From: Paraburkholderia sabiae
GTDB lineage: Bacteria > Pseudomonadota > Gammaproteobacteria > Burkholderiales > Burkholderiaceae
Assembly: GCF_030412785.1 (NCBI RefSeq)
Contig: NZ_CP125295.1
Coordinates: forward strand, 1,612,001-1,676,000
Direction of reading: 5' to 3'
DNA length: 64,000 nt
The position numbers were made by a program, and so were the translations under genes. The notes beneath the pieces were generated by a model, which was not told the origin of the DNA, did not search any database, and saw only the letters and a program-made list of their open reading frames with translations. Positions 17,304 to 27,453 of this stretch are shown in pieces (the stretch's first letter is position 1; every line of letters begins with the position of its first letter).

Positions 17304-18260
17304 ATGAACCAACGCATTCGCCGCCGGGTATTGAGCGCTGCCGTCGTCCTCACGGCCGCCGCCGCGATGCCGTTTTCGTCGGCCTGGGCTCAGGGCGCGA
17401 AGAAACCCAAGGTCGCGCTCGTGATGAAGTCGCTTGCCAACGAGTTCTTCCTCACGATGGAAACGGGCGCGAAGGACTACCAGAAGCACAACGCCAACCA
17501 GTTCGACCTGATCACCAACGGCATCAAGGATGAAACCGACACGGCGAACCAGATCCGTATCGTCGAACAGATGATCGTGTCGAAGGTCGACGCCATCGTG
17601 CTCGCGCCGGCGGATTCGAAGGCGCTCGTACCCGTCGTCAAGAAGGCCGTGGATGCCGGCATCATCGTCGTGAACATCGACAACCGACTCGACCCCGACG
17701 TGCTGAAGTCGAAGGACCTGAACGTGCCGTTCGTCGGCCCGGACAACGCGAAGGGCGCGGAGAAGGTCGGCGACTATCTCGCGAAGAAGCTGAAGTCGGG
17801 CGATGAAGTCGGGATCATCGAAGGCGTGTCGACCACGACCAACGCGCAGCAGCGCACGGCCGGCTTCAAGGCTGCGATGCAGAAGGTCGGCGCGAAGATC
17901 GACACGGTCCAGTCGGGCGAATGGGAAATCGACAAGGGCAATGCGATTGCGTCGTCGATGCTCAATGCATATCCGAACATCAAGGCGCTTCTGTGCGGCA
18001 ACGACAACATGGCGATCGGCGCGGTGTCGGCGGTGCGCGCGGCGGGCAAGCAGGGCAAGGTCTACGTCGTCGGCTACGACAACATCAACGCGATCAAGCC
18101 GATGCTGAAGGACGGCCGCGTGCTCGCCACGGCTGACCAGTACGCGGCCAAGCAGGCCGTGTTCGGCATCGACGTGGCGCTCAAGGGCATCTCCGAGCAC
18201 AAGAAGCAGGCAGACCTGTCGGGCGTCGTCGAAACGCCTGTCGATCTCGTCACGAAGTAA
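17304..18260 (+). CDS. rbsB: Ribose-type ABC transporter substrate-binding protein
   Basis: A 318-residue periplasmic binding protein (type 1, RbsB-like). The signal peptide ends near SSAWAQG. The mature protein starts KKPKVALVMKSLANEFFLTM, the typical first strand and sugar-contact loop, and later contains GVSTTTNAQQRTAGF and LLCGNDNMAIGAV. It delivers a pentose, likely ribose, to the RbsAC complex. It is the first gene of the operon, directly downstream of the palindromic operator. A GC-rich hairpin downstream would favour a higher level of this protein than of the membrane components. Confidence 0.85.
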   Translation: MNQRIRRRVLSAAVVLTAAAAMPFSSAWAQGAKKPKVALVMKSLANEFFLTMETGAKDYQKHNANQFDLITNGIKDETDTANQIRIVEQMIVSKVDAIVLAPADSKALVPVVKKAVDAGIIVVNIDNRLDPDVLKSKDLNVPFVGPDNAKGAEKVGDYLAKKLKSGDEVGIIEGVSTTTNAQQRTAGFKAAMQKVGAKIDTVQSGEWEIDKGNAIASSMLNAYPNIKALLCGNDNMAIGAVSAVRAAGKQGKVYVVGYDNINAIKPMLKDGRVLATADQYAAKQAVFGIDVALKGISEHKKQADLSGVVETPVDLVTK

Positions 18261-18590
18261 CGGCCGCACGGCGGCGGGCGGCGTCGCGAAAGCGGCGCTT
18301 CCCGCCCGCCCCGCGAATGTTAATTTGACGTTCAGCAAACGCTCAAGAAATCCGCCGCGCCGCCGTTATGCCAGAGGTAAGCGTCATGACGGTCGGCGAG
18401 CCGCGCGAGGAAATGAGGCACAGCGGGAAGCGCACCGCATAGCCCGAACAGCTTTGCTTCGGGATGCGCAGGACCTTGCGTCCGCTGCCGGCATGACTTG
18501 CGCGGCCGTCGGGCGGCGTTGCGTGACGGATTGCCGGCATGTCCGGAATCCACGCAAACGCCACGCGGCGGCTACGAGATCTGGATCACG
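18261..18590 (+). other. 330-base intergenic region with GC hairpin between rbsB and rbsA
   Basis: A stem GGCGGGCGG / CCGCCCGCC (18273-18281 with 18302-18310) directly follows the rbsB stop. It has no T tract, so it may act as an attenuator or RNA-stability element. A GCAAACG half-site of the RbsR operator occurs near 18335. Minus-strand frames at 18332-18564 look noncoding. Confidence 0.45.
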
Positions 18591-20197
<1,607 letters not shown>

Positions 20198-20201
<4 letters not shown>

Positions 20202-21244
20202 ACGATCAAAGGGTCACGGGCAAGGACTCGACGGCTGCACCCACGGGCGCGGCCACGGCCAGCACGGCCGATCCGTCGGCGCCGCTCGCGAGCGGCAAGC
20301 CGGCGGGCACGCGTCTGGGCTTTTCGAACTATCTCGGCCTCGCGGGCGCGCTGGTCGCGATGATCGCGCTGTTTTCGGTGCTGAGTTCGCACTTCCTGAC
20401 ATACGACACGTTCATCACGATCGCGAACCAGATTCCCGATCTCGTTGTGATGTCGGTGGGGATGACGTTCGTGCTGATCATCGCGGGCATCGACCTGTCG
20501 GTGGGCTCGGTGCTGGCGCTGGGCGCGTCCGTCGTGAGCGTTGCTGCGCTGAAGTGGCAGCTCGGGCCGCTCGCGGCGGCAGCGCTGGGTCTTGTCGCGG
20601 CGGCGCTGACGGGCACGGTGACGGGCGCGGTGACGGTGGGCTGGCGGATTCCGTCGTTCATCGTGTCGCTCGGCGTGCTCGAAGCGGCGCGCGGCCTCGC
20701 GTACCAGATGACGAATTCGCGCACGGCGTATATCGGCGATGCGTTCGACTTCCTGTCCAACCCGATCGCGCTTGGCATTTCGCCGGCGTTCCTGATCGCG
20801 GTGGCCGTGATGATCGTCGCGCAACTGGTGCTGACGCGCACGGTGTTCGGCCGCTATCTGGTCGGCATCGGTACGAACGAGGAAGCGGTGCGGCTCGCGG
20901 GTGTGAATCCGAAGCCGTACAAGGTGATCGTGTTTGCGCTGATGGGTGCGCTGTCGGGGCTTGCGGCGCTGTTCCAGATCTCGCGCCTGGAAGCGGCCGA
21001 CCCGAATGCGGGCGTCGGCCTGGAACTGCAGGTGATCGCCGCTGTCGTGATTGGTGGCACGAGCCTGATGGGCGGACGCGGTTCCGTCATCAGCACGTTC
21101 TTTGGCGTGTTGATCATTTCGGTGCTGGCGGCGGGCCTCGCGCAGATCGGCGCGAACGAGCCCACCAAACGCATCATCACGGGCGCCGTGATCGTGGTCG
21201 CGGTCGTGCTGGACACGTACCGCAGCAGGCGCAAGCGCAGTTGA
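20198..21244 (+). CDS. rbsC: Ribose-type ABC transporter permease
   Basis: A 348-residue membrane protein of the RbsC/BPD_transp_2 family with about ten transmembrane segments. Family landmarks include LIIAGIDLSVGSVLALGASV, GTNEEAVRLAGVNPKPYKV and VVIGGTSLMGGRGSV, the latter two being the cytoplasmic contact region to RbsA. The N-terminal 45 residues are low-complexity Ala/Thr/Ser-rich. It forms the channel through which the sugar from RbsB crosses the inner membrane. The start overlaps rbsA by four bases. Confidence 0.9.
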
Positions 21245-21262
21245 ACGCATTTGAACAAAGGG

Positions 21263-21292
21263 TGGGCCGCCGTGGCGCGGGACGGCGGTCCA
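21263..21292 (+). other. Stem-loop between rbsC and rbsR
   Basis: An 11-bp stem with one G-T pair (21263-21273 with 21282-21292) and an 8-base loop lies just after the rbsC stop. There is no T tract; it may stabilise the rbsBAC transcript or weaken transcription into rbsR. Confidence 0.4.
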
Positions 21293-21378
21293 TCTGGATA
21301 TAACTTAACGAGAGCACCGCGGATGCAGCATGAGCTGCATTGGCCAGCAGTAAAAAACAGGCAGGGGAGTATCAGCTT

Positions 21379-22410
21379 ATGGCGACGATCAAGGATGTGG
21401 CGGCGATAGCCGGCGTGTCGTTCACGACCGTGTCGCATGTCGTGAACAATACGCGTCCGGTGTCGGCGGATGTGCGCTCGAAGGTCGAGCTGGCGATCCG
21501 CCAGCTCAACTACGTGCCGTCCGCTGTCGCGCGGTCGCTGAAGGCGCGTTCGACGGCGACGATCGGGCTCGTCGTGCCCAACAGCACGAACCCGTATTTC
21601 GCGGAACTGGCGCGCGGCATCGAAGACGGTTGCGCGCGCAATGGCTACTGCGTGTTCTTCTGCAACTCGGACGACGATCCCGCGAAGCAGCGCAACTATC
21701 TGCGCGTGCTGCAGGAAAAGCGTATCGACGGGCTCATCGTGGCCTCCGCTGGCGACGACGCGACGCTCGCGCAGACGCTCGCCGATTCGCGCGAGCCGCT
21801 CGTGATCGTCGACCGGAACATCGAAGGGGTGTCGGCCGATCTGGTGCAGATCGACCACGAAAAGGGCGCCTATCTGGCGACGCGGCATCTGCTGCAACTC
21901 GGGCATTCGAAGATCGGCTGCATCACGGGTCCGATCGAAACGGCCGTCAGCGCGATGCGCGTGCACGGCTTCATTCGCGCGATGGCCGAGCGCGGCATCG
22001 AGATCGCGTCGAACGGGATTGTCGAGAGCGACTTCTCCGGCAGCGGCGGCTACCGCGCGGCGGCGCAGCTGTTCGACACCGTGCAGCCGACGGCGATTTT
22101 CGCGGGCAACGACATGATGGGCATCGGCGCGCTGCGCGCTGCCGCCGAGCGCGGCCTGCGCGTGCCGCAGGACTGCTCGGTGATCGGTTTCGACGACATC
22201 GAACTGGGACGCTTCACGTATCCGGCGCTGTCGACGGTCGGCCAGTCGGTGCGTGCGCTCGGCGAAATGGCCGCGCAGACGCTGATCGAGCGGATCAGCG
22301 GCGCGTCGACGGGCGCGTTGTTCCGGCGCCGTGTGATCGCGCCGCGCCTGATCCTGCGCGAATCGACGGCCGCGTTCGCGGGCGCGCGCCGTTCGGCGCA
22401 GGCGGCCTAA
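21379..22410 (+). CDS. rbsR: LacI-family repressor RbsR
   Basis: A 343-residue LacI/GalR repressor. The HTH is ATIKDVAAIAGVSFTTVSHV, followed by the hinge segment VPSAVARSLKAR and an effector domain starting TIGLVVPNSTNPYFAEL. The close fit to RbsR and its place between rbsC and rbsK indicate ribose-responsive control. The perfect palindrome at 17242-17255 is the expected target. The ATG at 21379 has GGGGAG upstream; an in-frame ATG thirteen codons earlier has a poorer site. Confidence 0.85.
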   Translation: MATIKDVAAIAGVSFTTVSHVVNNTRPVSADVRSKVELAIRQLNYVPSAVARSLKARSTATIGLVVPNSTNPYFAELARGIEDGCARNGYCVFFCNSDDDPAKQRNYLRVLQEKRIDGLIVASAGDDATLAQTLADSREPLVIVDRNIEGVSADLVQIDHEKGAYLATRHLLQLGHSKIGCITGPIETAVSAMRVHGFIRAMAERGIEIASNGIVESDFSGSGGYRAAAQLFDTVQPTAIFAGNDMMGIGALRAAAERGLRVPQDCSVIGFDDIELGRFTYPALSTVGQSVRALGEMAAQTLIERISGASTGALFRRRVIAPRLILRESTAAFAGARRSAQAA

Positions 22411-22528
22411 ACTCGCTCTATCGGGCGATGCATGCGGGCGCAACGAGCGCGCGCGACGAGTGTGCGCAACGCAGGCAGCAGCATCATGCAAGGGACGGGA
22501 GGCGCTTCCGTCCAGACAGGAGAACGCA

Positions 22529-23458
22529 GTGGCAACGAATGAAGCGCGCGGACACGTGACGGTGGTCGGCAGTCTGAACATGGATCTCGTCGCACGCGCG
22601 CCGCGCCTGCCGCAGCCGGGCGAAACGCTGGCGGGCCATGCGTTCGCGCAGGTCGCGGGCGGCAAGGGCGGCAATCAGGCCGTCGCCGCGGCCCGCCTGG
22701 GCGCGCAGGTGACGATGCTCGGCTGCGTCGGCGCCGATCCGAACGGCGCGCAGCTGCGCGCGGGCCTCGAAGCGGAAGGCATCGATTGCGCCGCGCTGGA
22801 AACGAGCCCGGCCGCGCCGACAGGCGTCGCGCTGATCATCGTCGACGACGGCAGCCAGAACGCCATCGTCATCATCGCGGGCAGCAACGGTGAAGTGACG
22901 CCCGAGACCATTGCGCGCCACGAAGCGGCGCTCGCGGCGGCACAAGTCGTGATCTGCCAGCTGGAGACGCCGCCCGCCGCCGTGCACGCCGCGCTCGCCG
23001 CCGCGCGCCGCCTCGGCAAGACCGTGATCCTGAATCCAGCGCCCGCTACGGGCCCGCTGCCGGAAAACTGGCTGCCGCTGATCGACTATCTGATTCCCAA
23101 CGAACTCGAAGCCGCGACGCTGACGGGCCTGCCCGTGACGTCGCCGCAGGAAGCGCAGGCAGCCGCCCGCGCGCTGCGCCGTGCGGGCGCGCGCAACGTG
23201 ATCGTGACGCTCGGCGCGCAAGGCGTCGTCGCGGCGCTCGGCGACGCCGAGCCGCAGCATTTCGATGCGCCGCGCGTGAAGGCCGTCGATACGACGGCAG
23301 CGGGTGACACCTTCATCGGTGGCCTGGCGGCGCAGCTCGCGCACGGCGCCGAAGTCGCCGACGCCATCCGTTTCGCACAACGCGCCGCGTCGATTTCGGT
23401 GACGCGCGCCGGCGCGCAGCCGTCCATTCCCACCCGCGCCGAAGTCATCGGCGCCTGA
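22529..23458 (+). CDS. rbsK: Ribokinase
   Basis: A 309-residue PfkB kinase starting at a GTG behind AGGAG. It has the ribokinase N-terminal motif VGSLNMDLVARAPRLPQPGE, the glycine-rich GGKGGNQAVAAARLG and the C-terminal signature DTTAAGDTFIGG with the catalytic Asp. It phosphorylates ribose at O5 in the cytoplasm, giving ribose 5-phosphate for the pentose pathway. It is the last gene of the operon; no rbsD or nucleoside hydrolase is nearby. Confidence 0.9.
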   Translation: MATNEARGHVTVVGSLNMDLVARAPRLPQPGETLAGHAFAQVAGGKGGNQAVAAARLGAQVTMLGCVGADPNGAQLRAGLEAEGIDCAALETSPAAPTGVALIIVDDGSQNAIVIIAGSNGEVTPETIARHEAALAAAQVVICQLETPPAAVHAALAAARRLGKTVILNPAPATGPLPENWLPLIDYLIPNELEAATLTGLPVTSPQEAQAAARALRRAGARNVIVTLGAQGVVAALGDAEPQHFDAPRVKAVDTTAAGDTFIGGLAAQLAHGAEVADAIRFAQRAASISVTRAGAQPSIPTRAEVIGA

Positions 23459-23470
23459 TCTCCCTTCCTC

Positions 23471-23506
23471 CGTGTGTCGGGCCGGCAGCCGTCGGCCCGA
23501 CACACG
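23471..23506 (+). terminator. Long hairpin at the end of the rbs operon
   Basis: A 14-bp perfect stem (23471-23484 with 23493-23506) and 8-base loop lie 12 bases after the rbsK stop. It lacks a T run, so it may be a weak or factor-assisted terminator or an RNA-stabilising 3' end. Confidence 0.55.
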
Positions 23507-23515
23507 TCGAGCGCT

Positions 23516-23528
23516 TGTAATAATTACA
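23516..23528. promoter_or_regulatory. TGTAAT-A-ATTACA palindrome upstream of the chemoreceptor gene
   Basis: A 13-base inverted repeat with a single central base in an AT-rich patch, 175 bases before the chemoreceptor ATG. It is a candidate operator with unknown partner. Confidence 0.35.
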
Positions 23529-23702
23529 GCGCCTTCCAGCCATATTCCTCAGACCATATAGAAGCTTCAAGTCTTCCACTCGAATGCCGTAAACGCAGTC
23601 AGAGCGCCACGTTCCATAGCAAACGGCGCCGTGCAAGACCACCGCGTACGACATGCGTTGCAGCGACAACGCGCCTCTCACAGTTATCTCACAGGAAGAA
23701 GC

Positions 23703-25439
23703 ATGAACAAGGGCATCACCATCAAGGCACGAATTGGCCTGACGATGGCTTTTCTCGCCGCATTGCTGGTCGCCATCGCGCTGCTCGGGCTGTTTGGCCT
23801 GAGCCGCTCCAACGACTCGCTGCGCGACGTGTTCACGAACCAGATGCCGAGCGCCGTCGATATCGGCAATGCCGAGCTGTACGCCGCACGTGAACGTCTC
23901 GCCCTCGACCGCGCCGCGTTCATGCTCGGCACGCCCGAAGTTGCCGCGACGCTGGAGCGCGCCCGCTCGATGCGCGCGATCTCGGACGACTGGTGGAAGC
24001 GATATCTGTCGACGCCGCGCGGCGCCGAGGAAGATCGCCTGGCGCAAGACGTGACGGCCAAACGCGACACGCTTCATCAAACCATGGAGGCTTTCTACGC
24101 AATCGTTAGCGCAAACGATCAATCGAAGGTGATTGACGGCGCGAAGCGTCTCCAGGCGACCTACAACGAGCTGTCCGGCGCCGACGACGCGCTGCGCAAG
24201 CTCCAGTTCGAACTGGCCAAGCAGAGCTTCGATAACGCGCAGTCGACCTTCTCGACGTTCCGCGTGATCAGCATCGTCGCGCTGCTGGCGGGCGTAATCG
24301 CCGCGTTCTTCTCCTATGTGACGCTGCGCGGCGCGATCGCCCGGCCGCTGTCGGACGCGCTCGAACACTTCGACGCAATCGCCGCCGGCGACCTGCGCCG
24401 TCCCGTCGTGGCGACGTCGCGCGATGAAATGGGCCAGCTGATCGACGGTATCGGCAAGATGCAGCGCAGCCTGACGGAAACGGTCCGCACGGTGCGCTCG
24501 GGCAGCGAATCGATCGCGACGGCTACGCGCCAGATCGCGGCGGGCAATATCGATCTGTCATCGCGTACGGAAGAGCAGGCGTCCGCGCTGCAGCAGACGG
24601 CGTCGAGCATGGAAGAACTGACGGGCACGGTGAAGCAGAACGCCGACAATGCCCGCCAGGCGAGCGCGCTCGCGGCGAACGCGTCGGAGATTGCCAACAA
24701 GGGCAGCTCGGTGGTTGGCCAGGTGGTCGGCACGATGGGCGACATCAACCAGAGTTCGGCGAAGATCGCAGACATCATCGCGATCATCGAAGGCATCGCG
24801 TTCCAGACCAACATTCTGGCGCTGAACGCAGCCGTCGAAGCGGCGCGCGCAGGCGAAGAAGGCCGCGGCTTCGCGGTCGTCGCGGGCGAAGTGCGCAGCC
24901 TCGCGCAGCGTTCGTCGGCAGCGGCGAAGGAAATCAAGGAACTGATCGACACGTCGGTCGAGCGCGTTCAGGCGGGCTCGGCGCTCGTGGACGAAGCGGG
25001 TCGCACGATGACGGAAATCATCGGTGCGGTGCAGCGCGTGACGGACATCATGGGCGAGATCGCGGCGGCGTCGGAAGAGCAGAGCAGCGGCATCGATCAG
25101 GTTGCGCGCGCCGTCACGCAGATGGACGAAGTGACGACCCAGAATGCGGCGCTGGTCGAAGAAGCGGCAGCGGCGGCGTCCTCGCTGGAAGAGCAGGCAG
25201 CCAAGCTGCGTACGACGGTTTCCGTGTTCCAGGTCGACGAATCGGCCAGCAGCTTTTCGGCGACGCCGGCAAAGCGTCCCGTGCGCCACGCACCCGTGTC
25301 CGCACCGCGCAAGGTAGCGCCGTCGATGCCGGCCGCAGCGCCGGCAGCGGCAGCGCCCGCCGCGGCACCTGCGCCGGCTCGCGCCGCCGCGCCGCAGAAA
25401 GCGGCAGCGACGTCGGATGCCGATTGGGAAACGTTCTGA
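23703..25439 (+). CDS. Methyl-accepting chemotaxis protein (Tar/Tsr-like, 4HB sensor)
   Basis: A 578-residue receptor. TM1 is about residues 11-33, a periplasmic four-helix-bundle sensor domain follows, and TM2 is about 187-210. A HAMP domain and the long signalling coiled coil come next, with the hairpin tip [20 protein letters not shown]. The tail after about residue 515 is Ala/Pro-rich and ends DWETF, matching the NWETF-type pentapeptide that tethers CheR/CheB. This supports adaptation by methylation. The ligand is unknown. A clear terminator follows. Confidence 0.9.
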   Translation: MNKGITIKARIGLTMAFLAALLVAIALLGLFGLSRSNDSLRDVFTNQMPSAVDIGNAELYAARERLALDRAAFMLGTPEVAATLERARSMRAISDDWWKRYLSTPRGAEEDRLAQDVTAKRDTLHQTMEAFYAIVSANDQSKVIDGAKRLQATYNELSGADDALRKLQFELAKQSFDNAQSTFSTFRVISIVALLAGVIAAFFSYVTLRGAIARPLSDALEHFDAIAAGDLRRPVVATSRDEMGQLIDGIGKMQRSLTETVRTVRSGSESIATATRQIAAGNIDLSSRTEEQASALQQTASSMEELTGTVKQNADNARQASALAANASEIANKGSSVVGQVVGTMGDINQSSAKIADIIAIIEGIAFQTNILALNAAVEAARAGEEGRGFAVVAGEVRSLAQRSSAAAKEIKELIDTSVERVQAGSALVDEAGRTMTEIIGAVQRVTDIMGEIAAASEEQSSGIDQVARAVTQMDEVTTQNAALVEEAAAAASSLEEQAAKLRTTVSVFQVDESASSFSATPAKRPVRHAPVSAPRKVAPSMPAAAPAAAAPAAAPAPARAAAPQKAAATSDADWETF

Positions 25440-25537
25440 CGCACCAAAATTGGGCTCGCGCGGCCGCATCGCTCCGCTGCGCGTGACCATCCGCTTCGTC
25501 CGTTCGCGCGATATGCCGCGGACCGACGCAGCATCCG

Positions 25538-25577
25538 AAGACGGCTGTCCTCGCCAGGGCAGCCGTCTTTTTGTTTT
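25538..25577 (+). terminator. Rho-independent terminator after the chemoreceptor gene
   Basis: A 13-bp stem with one G-T pair (25538-25550 with 25557-25569) is followed by a T-rich tract interrupted by one G. The rest of the 377-base gap to the next gene has no supported coding frame. Confidence 0.85.
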
Positions 25578-25816
25578 TCGAGCGCACCCGAACTGACCCG
25601 CCGCGGCATTGTTCCGGTACATTGACGAACGCGGTTGCGAACATGTTGACGGGTGTCATCAGGACATCGGGCACGTACCCACGCCGCATGACGGCGTGCG
25701 CGAACCGTATGAAGTGAGGGCGTTTCACGCGAGATGCCGCGCGTCCCTCGTCATGGCCTCGCCGCCACGCCGCGCGCGCTATGCACCGCCTCAAAACAGC
25801 CAACAAGGGATACGAC

Positions 25817-26578
25817 ATGACGGATCACGACCTCGCGCAACGCCTCGTGCATGCGCGCCGCCAGCACCGCGCTATCGACACGCTGCCGCTCGACTCCCTC
25901 CCGCCCGATGCCGCCACGGCTTATGCCATCCAGCAGTCGGTGATCACCGGCCTGGGCGGTGCAACGGGCGCCTGGAAAATCGGTGCCAAAGCTCCGGGCG
26001 GTCCGGCATCGGGCGCGCCGATTCCGGCTGCGCTGACGGTCGCTTCGCCTGCGCGCCTCGAACATGGTTCGTTTTTTCGCGTGCTGCTGGAGCTGGAAGT
26101 GGCGTTCCGCTTTGCCGAACCGATCGAGCCGCATGGTCAGGCCTATGCGCGCGACGAAGTGCTCGCACGCGTCGGTTCGGTGCTGCCGACCATCGAAATC
26201 GTCGATAGCCGCTTTGCCGAATGGCCGAACGTCGCGCCGCTCGCGCAACTCGCCGATGCGCAGAACAACGGCGCGCTGGTGACGGGGCATGCCGTGCCGT
26301 ATGCGTCGATCGCGCGCTCATTCGATTTCGTGTCGCCCGAACTGGAACTGACGTTCGAAGGCAAATCGCTCGTGCCCGAATCGCCGGGCAACCCCGCCGG
26401 CGATCCGCGCGAACTGCTGGTGTGGTTCGTCAACCATTGCGCGGCTATGGGTATCACGATCGATCCGGAATGGACCATCACCACGGGCTCGTATGTGGGC
26501 GCGCATCGCGTCGATGGACCGGGCACCGTATATGGCCATATCGACGGACTCGGCGAAGTCGAAGTCGAATTGACGTAA
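25817..26578 (+). CDS. Fumarylacetoacetase/2-keto-4-pentenoate hydratase-fold protein
   Basis: A 253-residue protein of the MhpD/2-oxopent-4-enoate hydratase-like group: N-terminal helix with AIQQSVITGLGGATGAWKIG, the central LLELEVAFRFAEPI with the metal-binding ExE pattern, and PTIEIVDSRF. The family hydrates or decarboxylates 2-keto acids from aromatic meta-cleavage. No other meta-cleavage gene is next to it, so the substrate is open. The ATG at 25817 is preferred over one 12 codons upstream. A 10-bp hairpin without T tract lies 35 bases after the stop. Confidence 0.7.
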   Translation: MTDHDLAQRLVHARRQHRAIDTLPLDSLPPDAATAYAIQQSVITGLGGATGAWKIGAKAPGGPASGAPIPAALTVASPARLEHGSFFRVLLELEVAFRFAEPIEPHGQAYARDEVLARVGSVLPTIEIVDSRFAEWPNVAPLAQLADAQNNGALVTGHAVPYASIARSFDFVSPELELTFEGKSLVPESPGNPAGDPRELLVWFVNHCAAMGITIDPEWTITTGSYVGAHRVDGPGTVYGHIDGLGEVEVELT

Positions 26579-27453
26579 ACCACTAAGCTTCCGACACCCA
26601 TCTCTTCCACGCGGCACCGGCACTCGAATACGTGCCGGTGCATGCGCATGCACTCACGCCCGCCTGCACTGCCTGCACTAATTCGTCCTTGCGGCCATCG
26701 CAGGTAATGAAGGGCAATCACCTGGCTACATCTACCTATTCAGACGCGTGCTGCACTCGTCGTCATACAGACATGAACGAGCGTGCATGTCGACTCTGCA
26801 CACGACCCTGCACTTAACAGGGATTTCAGACGACATCGAGTGCATGTGACGCGTTGAACATGCACACGTACGCATGCAGTTTTGGTTGAACGAATTGACG
26901 TACGCACGGACGAACAGCAGGACATGCGCCCTACCGCACATGCAAAACATGTAACACAGCGAGCAGACTGTCGTCGCAAGCGCGGGTGTGTGCGTTATGG
27001 CGGAAAAGGCCGTGCGTATCTGCGTCAACGTGGAGTCATGGCGACGGAATGCATGGCGTCACATGCACTGCACGCACAGGCTGAAAGAAGTAATGTGTGG
27101 TCGGAGTGTGGTCAGGCAGACAGCGTGCTACAGGCTTGTTTGCGAAGGTGCGGAAAAGTGCAGGGAACCGCGCGATGCCACATGTATCGGATGTCATGCG
27201 ACGCATGAAACGCAGGGAAGGAACGCGAGATGCAATGCAGCACGTCGGTCGTGTTTCGCAGGCTGTGGGCAACGATTGTAAGTGACCGTATTTTCGTCAT
27301 CAAGCAGGGGTTGGCGAGTGCTGGCTGTGGCGCGATTTTCACAACGTAGTTCGTGAAAAAAAATTTAAAAGGGTTTAGGATGAATTCGAGCGATGTCGTT
27401 TCCTGATAGCGCGCCGCGCACGACATCGTCCCAGACTTCGGCGAGGAGGTAGC
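26579..27453. other. 875-base gene-free region upstream of prkA
   Basis: No frame here has normal codon usage. Base composition is visibly less GC-rich than the genes. The stretch is crowded with TGCATG/CATGCA-type words and CATGCAC/GTGCATG variants in both orientations (for example near 26640, 26783, 26839, 26860, 27048 and 27062). It starts with the hairpin GCACCGGCAC / GTGCCGGTGC (26614-26641) and ends with an A/T-rich tract (27353-27370) and an inverted repeat before prkA. It probably contains the prkA promoter and a long leader. Confidence 0.5.
27391..27428. promoter_or_regulatory. Inverted repeat in the prkA leader
   Basis: CGATGTCGT (27391-27399) and ACGACATCG (27420-27428) are exact inverted copies 20 bases apart, ending 25 bases before the prkA ATG. 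They could form an RNA stem near the ribosome-binding site GAGGAGG, or be a protein site. Confidence 0.5.

Noticed and set aside
18332..18564. Minus-strand frames between rbsB and rbsA
   Set aside because: They show no family resemblance, no RBS and lack a defined start; they were considered as a remnant gene but evidence is too weak.
20854..22674. 606-codon minus-strand frame over rbsC, rbsR and rbsK
   Set aside because: It is antisense to three genes with well-matched families; composition is that of a shadow frame.
26732..27028. Cys/Met-rich 98-codon minus-strand frame in the prkA upstream region
   Set aside because: The composition reflects the TGCATG-rich DNA. No start signal or conservation evidence is visible.
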